DNA of 64,000 bases. Origin: Candidatus Pelagibacter communis. Its GTDB lineage: Bacteria; Pseudomonadota; Alphaproteobacteria; Pelagibacterales; Pelagibacteraceae. The notes beneath the pieces were generated by a model. It was not told where the DNA came from and ran no database searches. It worked only from the letters and a program-made list of their open reading frames with translations. The stretch is taken from assembly GCF_001180225.1 (NCBI RefSeq), contig NZ_CVST01000012.1, positions 93,079 through 157,078 on the forward strand, read 5' to 3'. Of the stretch, positions 52,586-61,267 are shown piece by piece; the first letter of the stretch is position 1, and each line of letters starts with the position of its first letter. Made by a program: the position numbers and the translations under genes.

Positions 52586-53761
52586 TCAATTTAAAGCGCT
52601 TATACCAGGAAGTTCTTTTCCTTCAAGATATTCCAAAAATGCTCCACCTGCGGTTGAAACAAAATTAAATTCTTTAGCAGCATTTAAAGAATTAATTAAT
52701 GAAACGGTATCTCCACCACCTACAACAGAGTAAATTTTATTTTCTTTATTTCTTTCAATTATTTTTTTTGCAATTGCAGCACTTCCATTAGCAAAATTGG
52801 GATTTTCAAAATAACCAGCAGGACCGTTCCATAATATAGTTTTTGTATTATCTATAATGTTACATATACTTTCAACAGTTTTTGGACCTATATCCAAAAT
52901 CATTTCATCTAATTTAATTTGATTTAATTCTTTAATTTCAGGTTGACCATTCAAATCATTTGCCACGATTACATCTTCTGGAAAAATTATATTACATTCT
53001 TTTTCTTTTGAATATGAGAGTATATCATTAACTATAGAATTAACATTTTCTTCCTTAAGAGATTTTCCTATATTGTGTCCATTGTGTTCAATTAAGTTAT
53101 TCGCCATTGCACCCACAATTACTATGTTATCAAATTTTGGAATTAAATTTTTAATAATATTGATTTTAGTAGAAATTTTAGATCCTCCAATTATGCAAGT
53201 AACAGGTTTAATTATATTAGATGTAATTTTTTTTAATGCATCAATCTCTAAATCTAGTTGTAATCCTGAAAAAGAAGGTAAAAATTTTGAAATTTCACAA
53301 ACAGATGTATGAGCTCTATGTGAGCATGAAAAAGCATCATTTACATAAATATCACCTAAGCTTGCTAAATGTTTTGCAAAATTAGTATCATTTTTTTCTT
53401 CATCTGGATAAAATCTTATATTTTCAATTAATAAAATTTTTTCATTAAAATTATCAAGCATATCTTTTTTTATTTCATAAATATTTTTTTCAATAAGTTT
53501 TATTTTTTCATTTAATTTTTTTTCTATATCTTTTTGAATTGGTTTTAACGAAAGATCTTTTATTATTTTTCCTTTAGGTCTACCGACATGAGATAAGATA
53601 ATTATTTTTGAATTTTGCTTTAATAAAAATTTAATTGTTGGAAGAACTTTGTCAATTCTTGTAGTGTCAGTTATTTTACCATTCTCAAGAGGTACATTTA
53701 AATCCAATCTTAAAATAACTTTTTTACCTGCCAGGTCTGTTAATCTGGAAATACTTTGCAT
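52586..53761 (-). CDS. pgk: Phosphoglycerate kinase
   Basis: A 391-residue enzyme from the ATG at 53761. The frame stays open 19 codons further upstream inside gap, but this ATG overlaps the gap stop as TAATG and gives the normal N-terminus with VILRLDLNVPLENG (17-30). HVGRPKG, LIENIRFYPDEEKND, YVNDAFSCSHRAH, VIVGAMANNLI and the ATP-site GGGDTVSLI and STAGGAFLEYLEG are all present. It moves phosphate between 1,3-bisphosphoglycerate and ATP. It is between gap and class I fba. Confidence 0.95.
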   Translation of the reverse strand: MQSISRLTDLAGKKVILRLDLNVPLENGKITDTTRIDKVLPTIKFLLKQNSKIIILSHVGRPKGKIIKDLSLKPIQKDIEKKLNEKIKLIEKNIYEIKKDMLDNFNEKILLIENIRFYPDEEKNDTNFAKHLASLGDIYVNDAFSCSHRAHTSVCEISKFLPSFSGLQLDLEIDALKKITSNIIKPVTCIIGGSKISTKINIIKNLIPKFDNIVIVGAMANNLIEHNGHNIGKSLKEENVNSIVNDILSYSKEKECNIIFPEDVIVANDLNGQPEIKELNQIKLDEMILDIGPKTVESICNIIDNTKTILWNGPAGYFENPNFANGSAAIAKKIIERNKENKIYSVVGGGDTVSLINSLNAAKEFNFVSTAGGAFLEYLEGKELPGISALN

Positions 53762-54768
53762 TAAGAATTTTGATGAATAAACTCTGCAATATCGCACATA
53801 CGATTTGAAAAACCCCATTCATTATCATACCATGCTGAAATTTTACCCATATTGTCACCAACAACATTAGTAAGCGATCCGTCAACTATGGCAGATGCGG
53901 GGTTATGATTAAAATCAATTGATACTAACTTTTCATAAGTAATTTCAAGTACATTTTTTAGATTATTTTTAGATGCTAATTCAAAGGATTTATTTATATT
54001 TTCTTTGTCGATATTCTTTTTTGTAGTGAAAACTAATTCTACAAGTGAAACATTTGGGGTAGGTACTCTCATTGCAACTCCCTCTAATTTACCTTTCAAG
54101 CTAGGAATTATTTCACCAATTGCTTTTGATGCACCAGTAGATGTTGGTACAATTGATTGACTTGCTGATCTCGCTCTTCTTGGGTCTTTATGAGAATTAT
54201 CTAGAATTCTCTGATCACTTGTAAACGCGTGAATGGTAGTCATAAATCCTTTTTCAATTTCAAAATTTTCATTTAGCGTATGTACAACTGGAGCCAAACA
54301 GTTTGTGGTGCATGATGCGGCTGAGATTATTTGATCATTACTGGTTATATCTTTTTCATTTACACCAAATACAATTGTTTTGTCTGCGTTTTTACATGGC
54401 GCAGATACTATTACTTTTTTTGCTCCATTTTTTATATGAGCTAAAAGTTTTTCTTTAGAATTAAATTTTCCTGTACATTCAAAAACATAATCAACATCAA
54501 ATTTTTTCCAGTCTATATTTTCAATATTAGACTCCTGTGAAAATGTGATTTTTTCATTGTTTATTATTAAGTGACTTTCGTCAAAATCTAAATCAGCATT
54601 AAATTTACCATGAATTGAGTCATATTTTATCAGTGTACAAGTAGTCTCAGAATTTGATCTATTGTTTATGTGCTGTATTTTTATTTTTTTATCTTGGCTT
54701 TCTATTATTGATCGAACTACCATTCGACCAATTCTACCCATTCCATTAATTCCAACTTTAATTGTCAT
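53761..54768 (-). CDS. gap: Glyceraldehyde-3-phosphate dehydrogenase
   Basis: A 335-residue enzyme. VGINGMGRIGRMVVRSI (5-21) is the NAD loop, and VDYVFECTGKFN follows. SAASCTTNCLAPVVHTL (about 148-164) carries the catalytic cysteine, TIHAFTSDQRILDN the catalytic histidine, and RRARSASQSIVPTSTGASKA the phosphate sites. WYDNEWGFSNRM completes the C-terminus. Methionine replaces the phenylalanine usual in GxNGFGRIG, a minor change. It follows tkt by two bases and overlaps pgk by one. The cofactor preference cannot be stated with certainty. Confidence 0.95.
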   Translation of the reverse strand: MTIKVGINGMGRIGRMVVRSIIESQDKKIKIQHINNRSNSETTCTLIKYDSIHGKFNADLDFDESHLIINNEKITFSQESNIENIDWKKFDVDYVFECTGKFNSKEKLLAHIKNGAKKVIVSAPCKNADKTIVFGVNEKDITSNDQIISAASCTTNCLAPVVHTLNENFEIEKGFMTTIHAFTSDQRILDNSHKDPRRARSASQSIVPTSTGASKAIGEIIPSLKGKLEGVAMRVPTPNVSLVELVFTTKKNIDKENINKSFELASKNNLKNVLEITYEKLVSIDFNHNPASAIVDGSLTNVVGDNMGKISAWYDNEWGFSNRMCDIAEFIHQNS

Positions 54769-54770
54769 AA

Positions 54771-56732
54771 TTAGTTTTTAATTAAATTTTTTGATTTGTT
54801 AGTTATATTTTCTTTTGTTAGCCCAAAATATTTATATATTTCTTTAAACGGTGCACTTTTACCAAATTCATTAATTCCAAAATTTTTTCCATTTTCTCCA
54901 ACATACTTTTTCCAACAATCACTAGATCCAGCTTCTATAGAGATTTTATTTTTAGTTTCATTTAGTATTTTATTTTTATAAGTTTTACTTTGTTTATCAA
55001 AAAGCTCCATACAAGGTACTGAAATAACTTTAGAATAAATTTTATCTTTAGCAAGTTTATGACTCACTTCGATTGCAAGATTTACTTCAGAACCACTTGC
55101 CAAAATTGTTAATTTAATTTTCTTATTTGTTCTAAGCACTTCATAAGCACCAAGTGAGCATTTATTATTTGAGGAATATTTTTTTCTGATTGGATCTAAA
55201 TTTTGTCTTGTTAGAGACAATACACTCGGAGTCTTTGTAGTTTTTAAAGCATGCTCCCAGCATTCAATTGTTTCAATTCTGTCTGCAGGTCTAAACACAT
55301 TTAGATTTGGAATTGATCTTAAACCAGATAATTGTTCAATTGGTTGATGTGTTGGCCCATCTTCACCTAAGCCAATTGAATCATGTGTCATTACATAAAT
55401 AACTCTTTGTTGCATTAGAGCTGATAATCTTATCGATGGTTTACAGTAATCAGAAAATATTAAAAAAGTACCACCATAAGGAATAAAATTACTGTGGAGT
55501 GAGATTCCATTCATTATCCCACTCATTGCGTGTTCCCTGACACCATAGTGAATATAATTTCCATTAAAATTTCCTGGTGTAATAATTTTATGTTTTTTTG
55601 TTTTTGTATTATTTGATCCAGCTAAATCTGCAGAGCCACCAATAAGATTATTATTTGAATTGGTTAATGCACTTAAAGTTAGCTCAGAACATTTTCTAGT
55701 TGCTAAGCTTTTAGATTCTTTAATTGCAAGTATTTTTTCTGAATTTAAAATATTTTTAAAGTTATTATTATTTTTGATTAGATTTAATTTTTTACTTTGT
55801 TTTTTTATTAATTTGTTCCATTTTTTTTCAATTAACTGACCCTTGCTTCCTATAGCTCTCCATTCTTTCAATAACTTATTTGGAACTTCAAAAGGTTTAT
55901 ATTCCCAGTTAAGTACTTTTCTTACTAATTTAATTTCATCTAATCCCAAAGGACTACCATGTGAAGACGACTTGCCAGATTTATTTGGAGATCCATATCC
56001 AATTTTTGTTTTACAAGAAATTACTGTTGGTTTTTTTGCATTTTGAACTCTTTTTAAAGCTCTATAAATTTGATTTTCATTGTGACCATCAACTAATATG
56101 TAATCCCATCCATAGCTTTCAAATCTTTTTTTGAAATTGTCTGATACAGCTAGACTTGTTGGACCATCTATTGAAATATTATTATTATCGAAAAGCATCA
56201 CCAAATTTTTTAATTTTAAGTGGCCAGCTAAACTCATTGCTTCGTGACTAATGCCTTCCATCAAGCAACCGTCACCAGCTAGAACATAAGTTTTGTGATT
56301 AATTAAATTTTTACCTAATTTTTTTTTGAGGACTTCTTCAGCTATTGCGAATCCAACTGCATTTGCTATTCCCTGTCCAAGTGGACCAGTGGTTGTTTCA
56401 ATTCCAGTTTTTGGATGATACTCTGGGTGACCTGCACAAATAGAGTTTAGTTGTCTAAACTTTTTAATAGAATTTAACGATATACTTTTATAACCAGTTA
56501 AGTACAACAAAGAATAAAGAAGCATTGAGCCATGCCCAGCTGATAAAACAAATCTATCTCTATTTATCCAATTTGGATTTTGTGGATTGAATTTTAAAAA
56601 ATACCTAAAAAGTACTGTCGCAACGTCTGCCATACCCATTGGCATTCCTGGGTGGCCAGAATTAGCTTTTTGAACTGCATCTATAGATAAAAATCTAATA
56701 CAATTTGCTAAATCGTTGTGTATTTTACTCAA
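54771..56732 (-). CDS. tkt: Transketolase
   Basis: A 653-residue thiamine-diphosphate enzyme with a TTG start at 56732. SGHPGMPMGMADVATVLF (about 25-42) and DRFVLSAGHGSMLLYSLLYL are the N-terminal motifs, TGPLGQGIANAVGFAIAE (about 114-131) and VLAGDGCLMEG the ThDP/metal binding part, and HYGVREHAMSGIMNG (about 393) and THDSIGLGEDGPTHQPIEQL the pyrimidine domain. It is first of the tkt-gap-pgk-fba-thiE-efp run. With transaldolase it performs the non-oxidative pentose phosphate reactions. A TATAAT box is present upstream at 56774-56769. Confidence 0.95.
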   Translation of the reverse strand: MSKIHNDLANCIRFLSIDAVQKANSGHPGMPMGMADVATVLFRYFLKFNPQNPNWINRDRFVLSAGHGSMLLYSLLYLTGYKSISLNSIKKFRQLNSICAGHPEYHPKTGIETTTGPLGQGIANAVGFAIAEEVLKKKLGKNLINHKTYVLAGDGCLMEGISHEAMSLAGHLKLKNLVMLFDNNNISIDGPTSLAVSDNFKKRFESYGWDYILVDGHNENQIYRALKRVQNAKKPTVISCKTKIGYGSPNKSGKSSSHGSPLGLDEIKLVRKVLNWEYKPFEVPNKLLKEWRAIGSKGQLIEKKWNKLIKKQSKKLNLIKNNNNFKNILNSEKILAIKESKSLATRKCSELTLSALTNSNNNLIGGSADLAGSNNTKTKKHKIITPGNFNGNYIHYGVREHAMSGIMNGISLHSNFIPYGGTFLIFSDYCKPSIRLSALMQQRVIYVMTHDSIGLGEDGPTHQPIEQLSGLRSIPNLNVFRPADRIETIECWEHALKTTKTPSVLSLTRQNLDPIRKKYSSNNKCSLGAYEVLRTNKKIKLTILASGSEVNLAIEVSHKLAKDKIYSKVISVPCMELFDKQSKTYKNKILNETKNKISIEAGSSDCWKKYVGENGKNFGINEFGKSAPFKEIYKYFGLTKENITNKSKNLIKN

Positions 56733-56785
56733 AATTATCCTGACTAGACTAAGAAGATTCTATTTAATATTATAAGTATATATAT
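56733..56785. promoter_or_regulatory. Divergent promoter region tkt / coiled-coil-zapA operon
   Basis: A 53-base spacer between divergent genes. On the minus strand a perfect -10 box TATAAT lies at 56774-56769, giving a leader of about 30 bases before tkt, but its -35 partner is not clear. The plus-strand side holds only A/T-rich TATA tracts close to the ATG at 56786, so the plus-strand promoter is unresolved. Confidence 0.35.
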
Positions 56786-57109
56786 ATGAATTCTATAAAC
56801 GAAAAAGAAAAAAAACTTAATCAAGCTTTAGAAGAATTAAAAAATTTAGATCTAACTAATCCAGATTTGAAAAATAATATTCAAAATCTTAATTTGCAAA
56901 AAAATCAATTAGAGATTGAAAAAAATGAGCTAGAAAAAAAATATAAAGAGCTATCAGATCAGAACGAAATTTTGTCAAAAAGATTAGATGAGTTCAGAAG
57001 TAAAGAAAAGGCGGAAGAAAGAAAACAAATAGAGTTTTCTGAGAAAATTGATGAATTAAATCAAGAAACAGATACTTTGTTGGAAGAGATTGATAAATGG
57101 CAAATGTAA
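56786..57109 (+). CDS. Small coiled-coil protein upstream of zapA
   Basis: A 107-residue protein that is almost entirely heptad-rich helix: leucines, lysines and glutamates recur at coiled-coil spacing from about residue 5 to the end (for example LEIEKNELEKKYKELSDQN). It has no membrane segment. In alphaproteobacteria a DUF4164-type coiled-coil gene often precedes zapA, and this gene overlaps zapA by 13 bases, so that family is a reasonable guess. It may help in Z-ring or divisome organisation. The function is unproven. Confidence 0.65.
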   Translation: MNSINEKEKKLNQALEELKNLDLTNPDLKNNIQNLNLQKNQLEIEKNELEKKYKELSDQNEILSKRLDEFRSKEKAEERKQIEFSEKIDELNQETDTLLEEIDKWQM

Positions 57110-57543
57110 GTATTAAATTTAATAACAAAGAGTTTTTACTATCTTGTGATGATGGGCAAGAGGAACATCTAGAAGAATTGTTAATACAAATAAACCAAAA
57201 ATTTAATCATTTAAAAAATGATCTTGGCAATTTGGGAGAGAATAAACTTTTATTAATTACTGCAGTTAAAATAATGGATGAATACTACGAAACAAAAAAG
57301 AAAGTTGAACAAAAGAAACAAGAATTAAAAGATTTATCAAATAAATTTAAAGAATTAAAAACTCTAATTTATGAATATAAAGATAAAAAAGAGGAAGAAA
57401 TAAAAGAGTTAAATTTAAATCATGACCAATTAAAAATCGAGATAGAAACTAATCAAAAAAAATATGAAGATTTAATTGAAACTGCTGCAGAGAAAATTTC
57501 AAGTTTTGTCGAAAAAGCAAAACAAGAAAATTTATCTCAATAA
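57097..57543 (+). CDS. zapA: Cell division protein ZapA
   Basis: A 148-residue ZapA. The N-terminal globular part has VSIKFNNKEFLLSCDDGQE and HLEELLIQINQKFN, and LGENKLLLITAVKIMDEYYE (about 48-67) is the signature. The rest is a long lysine/glutamate coiled coil to residue about 140, longer than the E. coli protein (109 residues). It crosslinks FtsZ filaments at midcell. It overlaps the upstream coiled-coil gene by 13 bases, and the cyclo-ligase follows five bases after its stop (with the GTG start). Confidence 0.88.
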   Translation: MANVSIKFNNKEFLLSCDDGQEEHLEELLIQINQKFNHLKNDLGNLGENKLLLITAVKIMDEYYETKKKVEQKKQELKDLSNKFKELKTLIYEYKDKKEEEIKELNLNHDQLKIEIETNQKKYEDLIETAAEKISSFVEKAKQENLSQ

Positions 57544-57547
57544 ATTT

Positions 57548-58093
57548 GTGAATAAATCTAAATTAAGAGGAAAGATAAGATCACTTAGAAAAAAAAATTT
57601 TAAAGAAAATTTGAAAATCAATTCTTTAAAATTAATAAAATTTTTAAGAGATAATAAGCTTAAAATAAAAATTGTTGGAGGATATTATCCATGCAATCAT
57701 GAAATAGATGATTTAGAAGTTTTAAATCTATTTAGTAAAAATAAAAAAATTACCTCATTACCGATCATCAAGAAAAATAACCAAATGGACTTTTATGAAT
57801 GGTCTAAAGATAATCCGTTAAAGATAAATAAATACGGGATAATTGAACCATTATCTCAAAAGAAAGTTTATCCAGATATATTACTAGTTCCATTATTAGC
57901 TTTTGATAAGCAATTTAACCGTTTAGGTTATGGTGGTGGTTTTTATGATCGTTATATTGAAGAAATTGAAATTAAAAAAAAGGTCTTTAAAGTTGGATTT
58001 GCTTTTTCTTTCCAAGAATTGAAAGAGGTACCAGTTAACAATTATGATAAGAAGCTTGATTTAATAATTACTGAAAGAGGTTTGATATTTTGA
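57548..58093 (+). CDS. ygfA: 5-formyltetrahydrofolate cyclo-ligase
   Basis: A 181-residue enzyme from the GTG at 57548. An earlier ATG (57476) lies inside zapA and would add 24 non-conserved residues. NKSKLRGKIRSLRK is the basic N-terminal ATP-contact helix, IVGGYYPCNHEIDD (about 42-55) the folate side, and ILLVPLLAFDKQFNRLGYGG (about 118-137) with GFYDRYI the strong C-terminal signature. It converts 5-formyl-THF to methenyl-THF with ATP. It follows zapA as in many proteobacteria. The 6S RNA gene that often lies between them elsewhere is not present, since only four bases separate the two. Confidence 0.88.
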   Translation: MNKSKLRGKIRSLRKKNFKENLKINSLKLIKFLRDNKLKIKIVGGYYPCNHEIDDLEVLNLFSKNKKITSLPIIKKNNQMDFYEWSKDNPLKINKYGIIEPLSQKKVYPDILLVPLLAFDKQFNRLGYGGGFYDRYIEEIEIKKKVFKVGFAFSFQELKEVPVNNYDKKLDLIITERGLIF

Positions 58094-58893
58094 GAATTTT
58101 ATTTTTAGGCGATGTTGTTGGTATTTCGGGGTGCTCTAAACTTACGAGCAGCTTACTTAGTGAAGTTAAATTAAAAAAAATTGATTTTGTTATTGCCAAT
58201 GGTGAAAATGCTGCAGCCCAAGGGGTGGGTTTGACAGAAGAAATTTGCAAAGATTTTTATAACTGTGGTGTTAACGTAATTACAACAGGCAATCATGTTT
58301 GGGATCAAAAAGAAATCATGAAGTACATAGAAAAAGAAGAGAGATTGTTACGTCCTAAAAATCTTTTTGAGCCTGCACCTGGTCGAGGTTTTCAAATTTT
58401 CAAAACAGATAAAAATATAAGAGTTGGGGTGCTTAACCTCATGGGAAATGTTTTTATGAAAAAGTGTGAAGATGTTTTTGAAACTTCAAAAAAATTTTTA
58501 AGTGAATATAAATTAAAAGATGATTACGATTTATTAGTGGTTGATTTTCATGGTGAAATTACCAGTGAGAAAAATGCTATAGGTCACTTTTTTGATGGTC
58601 ATGCAACGTTAGTTGTTGGAACTCACACTCATATTCCAACTAACGATGCAAGAATACTAAACAATGGTACTGGATACCAAACAGACGCTGGTATGTGTGG
58701 AGATTACGACTCTGTAATTGGAATGGATAAAGAGAATTCATTAAACAGATTTTTAAAAAAAGACTCGGTCAAACATTTTCCTGCAGTTGGGGAAGGGACT
58801 TTATCTGGTGTTATTGTTGATTGTGATATAAATACTGGTTTAGCTAAAAACATTAATAGTTATATATTTGGAGATAAACTAAAAAATATTTAA
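58090..58893 (+). CDS. ymdB: YmdB-family metallophosphoesterase
   Basis: A 267-residue phosphoesterase with a TTG start that overlaps the previous stop (TTGA). ILFLGDVVGISGCSKL (3-18) supplies the first metal Asp, IANGENAAAQGVGLT the Asn/Glu, ITTGNHVWDQKEI (about 60-72) the GNHxWD motif, DFHGEITSEKNAIGHFFDG the HGE motif, and VGTHTHIPTNDARIL the metal histidines. All metal ligands of the di-iron/manganese site are present. YmdB hydrolyses 2',3'-cyclic nucleotides in Bacillus and may act on RNA. yebC follows after seven bases. Confidence 0.9.
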   Translation: MRILFLGDVVGISGCSKLTSSLLSEVKLKKIDFVIANGENAAAQGVGLTEEICKDFYNCGVNVITTGNHVWDQKEIMKYIEKEERLLRPKNLFEPAPGRGFQIFKTDKNIRVGVLNLMGNVFMKKCEDVFETSKKFLSEYKLKDDYDLLVVDFHGEITSEKNAIGHFFDGHATLVVGTHTHIPTNDARILNNGTGYQTDAGMCGDYDSVIGMDKENSLNRFLKKDSVKHFPAVGEGTLSGVIVDCDINTGLAKNINSYIFGDKLKNI

Positions 58894-58900
58894 TTTATAT

Positions 58901-59626
58901 ATGGCAGGTCATTCTCATTGGGCAGGTATTAAACATAAAAAAGGAAAAGCTGATAAGCAACGTTCAAAAATTTTCTCGAAGTTATCTAAAGAAATCACAG
59001 TAGCTGCAAAGCTCGGAGACAAAGATCCTGCAATGAATCCAAGATTAAGATCAGCAGTACAGGCTGCTAGATCAGCAAATATGCCAAAAGATAATATTGA
59101 AAGAGCTATAGATAAATCTTCAGCTGCATCTGGTGCAAATTTTGAAAATTTGAGATATGAGGGATTTGGTCCAAAGAAAATTGCTGTAATTGTAGAAACT
59201 TTAACTGATAATAAAAATAGAACAGCTTCCAATGTGAGAACAATTTTTCAGAAATCTGGTGGAAGTCTAGGTACGCAAGGATCGGCATCTCATAACTTTA
59301 AACAACTTGGGATAATAAAGATTGATAAAAATGAAATATCAGATGATAAAATTTTTGAGTTGGCAATAGAAGCCGGTGCAGAGGAATGCATCTCTCACGA
59401 AGAATTTCATGAAGTTCAATGTGTTTCAAATGAAATATATAATGTTAAAAAAAATTTAGAAAATACAATAGCGAACTTTATTTCAACAGAAATTGAGTGG
59501 GTGCCTATAAATAGTGTTAATATTCAAAATGATGAGAAAGAAAGTGTGATTGAGTTTTTAGAAAATCTTGAAGATGATGATGATGTTCAGAACGTTTTTT
59601 CAAACGTAAATTTAGGAAATATTTAA
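58901..59626 (+). CDS. yebC: YebC/PmpR-family regulator or translation factor
   Basis: A 241-residue protein. AGHSHWAGIKHKKGKADKQR (2-21) is the invariant start, FSKLSKEITVAAKLG and NPRLRSAVQAARSANMPKDN follow, and YEGFGPKKIAVIVETLTDNK and GGSLGTQGSASHNF complete the signature. The acidic C-terminus (LENLEDDDDVQNVFSN) is normal. YebC proteins bind DNA as regulators in some species and have been shown to ease ribosome stalling in others. It is directly before a ruvC-like gene with a one-base overlap, as in the usual yebC-ruvC order. Confidence 0.95.
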   Translation: MAGHSHWAGIKHKKGKADKQRSKIFSKLSKEITVAAKLGDKDPAMNPRLRSAVQAARSANMPKDNIERAIDKSSAASGANFENLRYEGFGPKKIAVIVETLTDNKNRTASNVRTIFQKSGGSLGTQGSASHNFKQLGIIKIDKNEISDDKIFELAIEAGAEECISHEEFHEVQCVSNEIYNVKKNLENTIANFISTEIEWVPINSVNIQNDEKESVIEFLENLEDDDDVQNVFSNVNLGNI

Positions 59627-60117
59627 TGTTAATAATCGGAATTGATCCAGGTATATCAGGATCTATTTGTTTTTTAGAAGATGGAATAATCAAAGATGTG
59701 ATTGAAATGCCAACAATGATCGAAGGAAAAAAAAATAAAAAACAAGTAAATGGATCTCAGATATTTAATGAAATTTCTTCAAGAATAAAAACATATGAAA
59801 AAAAAAATATTAAAGTTGTTGTAGAACAAGTTTCAGCCATGCCAGGTCAAGGTGTAACTAGTATGTTTAATTTTGGTCAATCTTTTGGAATTTTAAAAGG
59901 TATTTGCAGTGCAATGCAATTACCAATTTATTTTGTAAGACCTGCAAAATGGAAAAAATATTTTAATTTAATTAATTCAGAAAAGGATGCTAGTAGGACA
60001 AGAGCTATTGAAATATTTCCTTATTTTTCGTCAAATTTATCTAAAAAAAAAGACTCCAATAAAGCTGATGCAATTCTGATAGCTAGTTATTTTCATGAAA
60101 CATACAAAAATGACTAA
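59626..60117 (+). CDS. ruvC: RuvC-like Holliday junction resolvase, non-canonical (phage/organelle-like type)
   Basis: A 163-residue RNase H-fold nuclease. IIGIDPGISGSICFLEDG (3-20) supplies the first catalytic Asp and VVVEQVSAMPGQGV (about 64-77) the Glu. The C-terminal acidic pair sits in KKDSNKADAILIASY (about 139-153). SMFNFGQSFGILKGI and VRPAKWKKYF are typical of the RuvC-like resolvases of phages and some bacteria, not of the E. coli type, which has DxxD spacing and different middle motifs. The gene holds the usual yebC-ruvC place, but ruvA, ruvB and ybgC, which normally follow, are absent. The start overlaps the yebC stop by one base. Confidence 0.82.
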   Translation: MLIIGIDPGISGSICFLEDGIIKDVIEMPTMIEGKKNKKQVNGSQIFNEISSRIKTYEKKNIKVVVEQVSAMPGQGVTSMFNFGQSFGILKGICSAMQLPIYFVRPAKWKKYFNLINSEKDASRTRAIEIFPYFSSNLSKKKDSNKADAILIASYFHETYKND

Positions 60118-60170
60118 TCTTTAAAATTATATAGTCAAATTCATGACACAATTAAGTGTGAAGAGTGATT

Positions 60171-60845
60171 ATGGAAGCAGACATAGCCGCAAATGCATTA
60201 GACTTAGGAACAAATACAGATTTTTCACTTCTAAGTTTATTTTTAAAAGCAGACATAATTGTTAAAGCAGTAATGATTAGCTTAATACTTTGCTCGGTAT
60301 ACTCATGGGCGGTGATTATAGAAAAATATAGACTTTTTAAAAAAATAAATAAATCTTCAGAAGAATTTGAAGAAAAATTTTGGAACTCTAAATCTGCTGA
60401 AAATTTTTATAACAGTTTACCAAATAATTTAGAAGACCCAATGTCTTTGGTATTCCAAAATGCTATGGAAAACTTACTTAAGAAAAAATCAAAAACAAAT
60501 ATAAGTGAAAGAATGACTGCGTTCCTTGAGGGAGGAATAGAAAAGGAAATGTCAAAAATTGAAAAGGGATTTACATTTTTAGCAACCGTAGGTTCAACTG
60601 CTCCATTTATTGGATTATTTGGGACTGTTTGGGGTATAATGAATTCTTTTCAATCAATTGCAATTTCAAGAAATACTAGTCTTGCAATAGTTGCACCTGG
60701 TATTGCAGAAGCATTATTCGCAACTGCATTAGGACTGTTAGCTGCGATACCTGCTGTAGTTGCTTACAATAAATTTAATACAGACGCAAAAAAATATTCA
60801 GAAAAATTAGAGAATTTTTCAAAAAGATTTTTAACAATAATTTAA
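60171..60845 (+). CDS. tolQ: Tol-Pal system protein TolQ
   Basis: A 224-residue membrane protein from the ATG at 60171 (an in-frame GTG lies at 60165). Three helices occur at about 25-45, 125-150 and 165-190. FLATVGSTAPFIGLFGTVWG (about 142-161) and PGIAEALFATALGLLAAIPA (about 179-198) are the MotA/TolQ/ExbB proton-channel signatures. With TolR it forms the motor that energises Tol-Pal during outer-membrane constriction. It begins the tolQ-tolR-tolA-tolB-pal run and abuts tolR directly. ExbB is a less likely alternative, given the gene order. Confidence 0.92.
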   Translation: MEADIAANALDLGTNTDFSLLSLFLKADIIVKAVMISLILCSVYSWAVIIEKYRLFKKINKSSEEFEEKFWNSKSAENFYNSLPNNLEDPMSLVFQNAMENLLKKKSKTNISERMTAFLEGGIEKEMSKIEKGFTFLATVGSTAPFIGLFGTVWGIMNSFQSIAISRNTSLAIVAPGIAEALFATALGLLAAIPAVVAYNKFNTDAKKYSEKLENFSKRFLTII

Positions 60846-61262
60846 ATGGCTTTTAAATTAAATCGCTCATCAAAAGAACCAATGAGTGAGATTAACGTAA
60901 CACCTTTTGTTGATGTGATGTTGGTTCTATTAATTATATTCATGGTCACTGCACCGCTTTTAACAGTAGGTGTTCAGGTTGATCTACCTGAGAGTTCAGC
61001 AGATTCTTTGCCTGAGGAAACAGAACCTTTAACACTTTCTATTAATGCGAAAGGTGAAATTTTTATTCAAGAATCAAAAGTAGAGTATGACAATATAATT
61101 GCTAAAGTTTTAGCTGTTTCAAAAAATAGAACTGACACAAGAATTTATGTAAGAGGTGATAAAACAATAAACTATGGAAGAGTTTTAGAGATAATGGGTT
61201 TATTATCTGGATCTGGTTTTACAAAGGTTGCGCTAATCTCTGAGCCCCTTAAACAAAGGTAG
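60846..61262 (+). CDS. tolR: Tol-Pal system protein TolR
   Basis: A 138-residue protein with one membrane helix (about 18-38). EINVTPFVDVMLVLLIIFMV carries the essential proton-path Asp in VDVMLV, followed by a periplasmic domain with LTLSINAKGEIFIQES and YVRGDKTINYGRVLEIMGLL. It couples to TolQ. It starts directly after the tolQ stop, and the tolA-like gene follows after five bases, so the operon is intact. Confidence 0.92.
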   Translation: MAFKLNRSSKEPMSEINVTPFVDVMLVLLIIFMVTAPLLTVGVQVDLPESSADSLPEETEPLTLSINAKGEIFIQESKVEYDNIIAKVLAVSKNRTDTRIYVRGDKTINYGRVLEIMGLLSGSGFTKVALISEPLKQR

Positions 61263-61267
61263 TTACA

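Noticed and set aside
52586-53818. pgk with a 19-codon N-terminal extension
   Set aside because: The extension overlaps gap and is not like Pgk. The ATG at 53761 overlaps the gap stop as TAATG and fits the family start.
58915-59232. Minus-strand ORF of 105 residues opposite yebC
   Set aside because: It lies inside a firmly identified gene and has no domain or context of its own.
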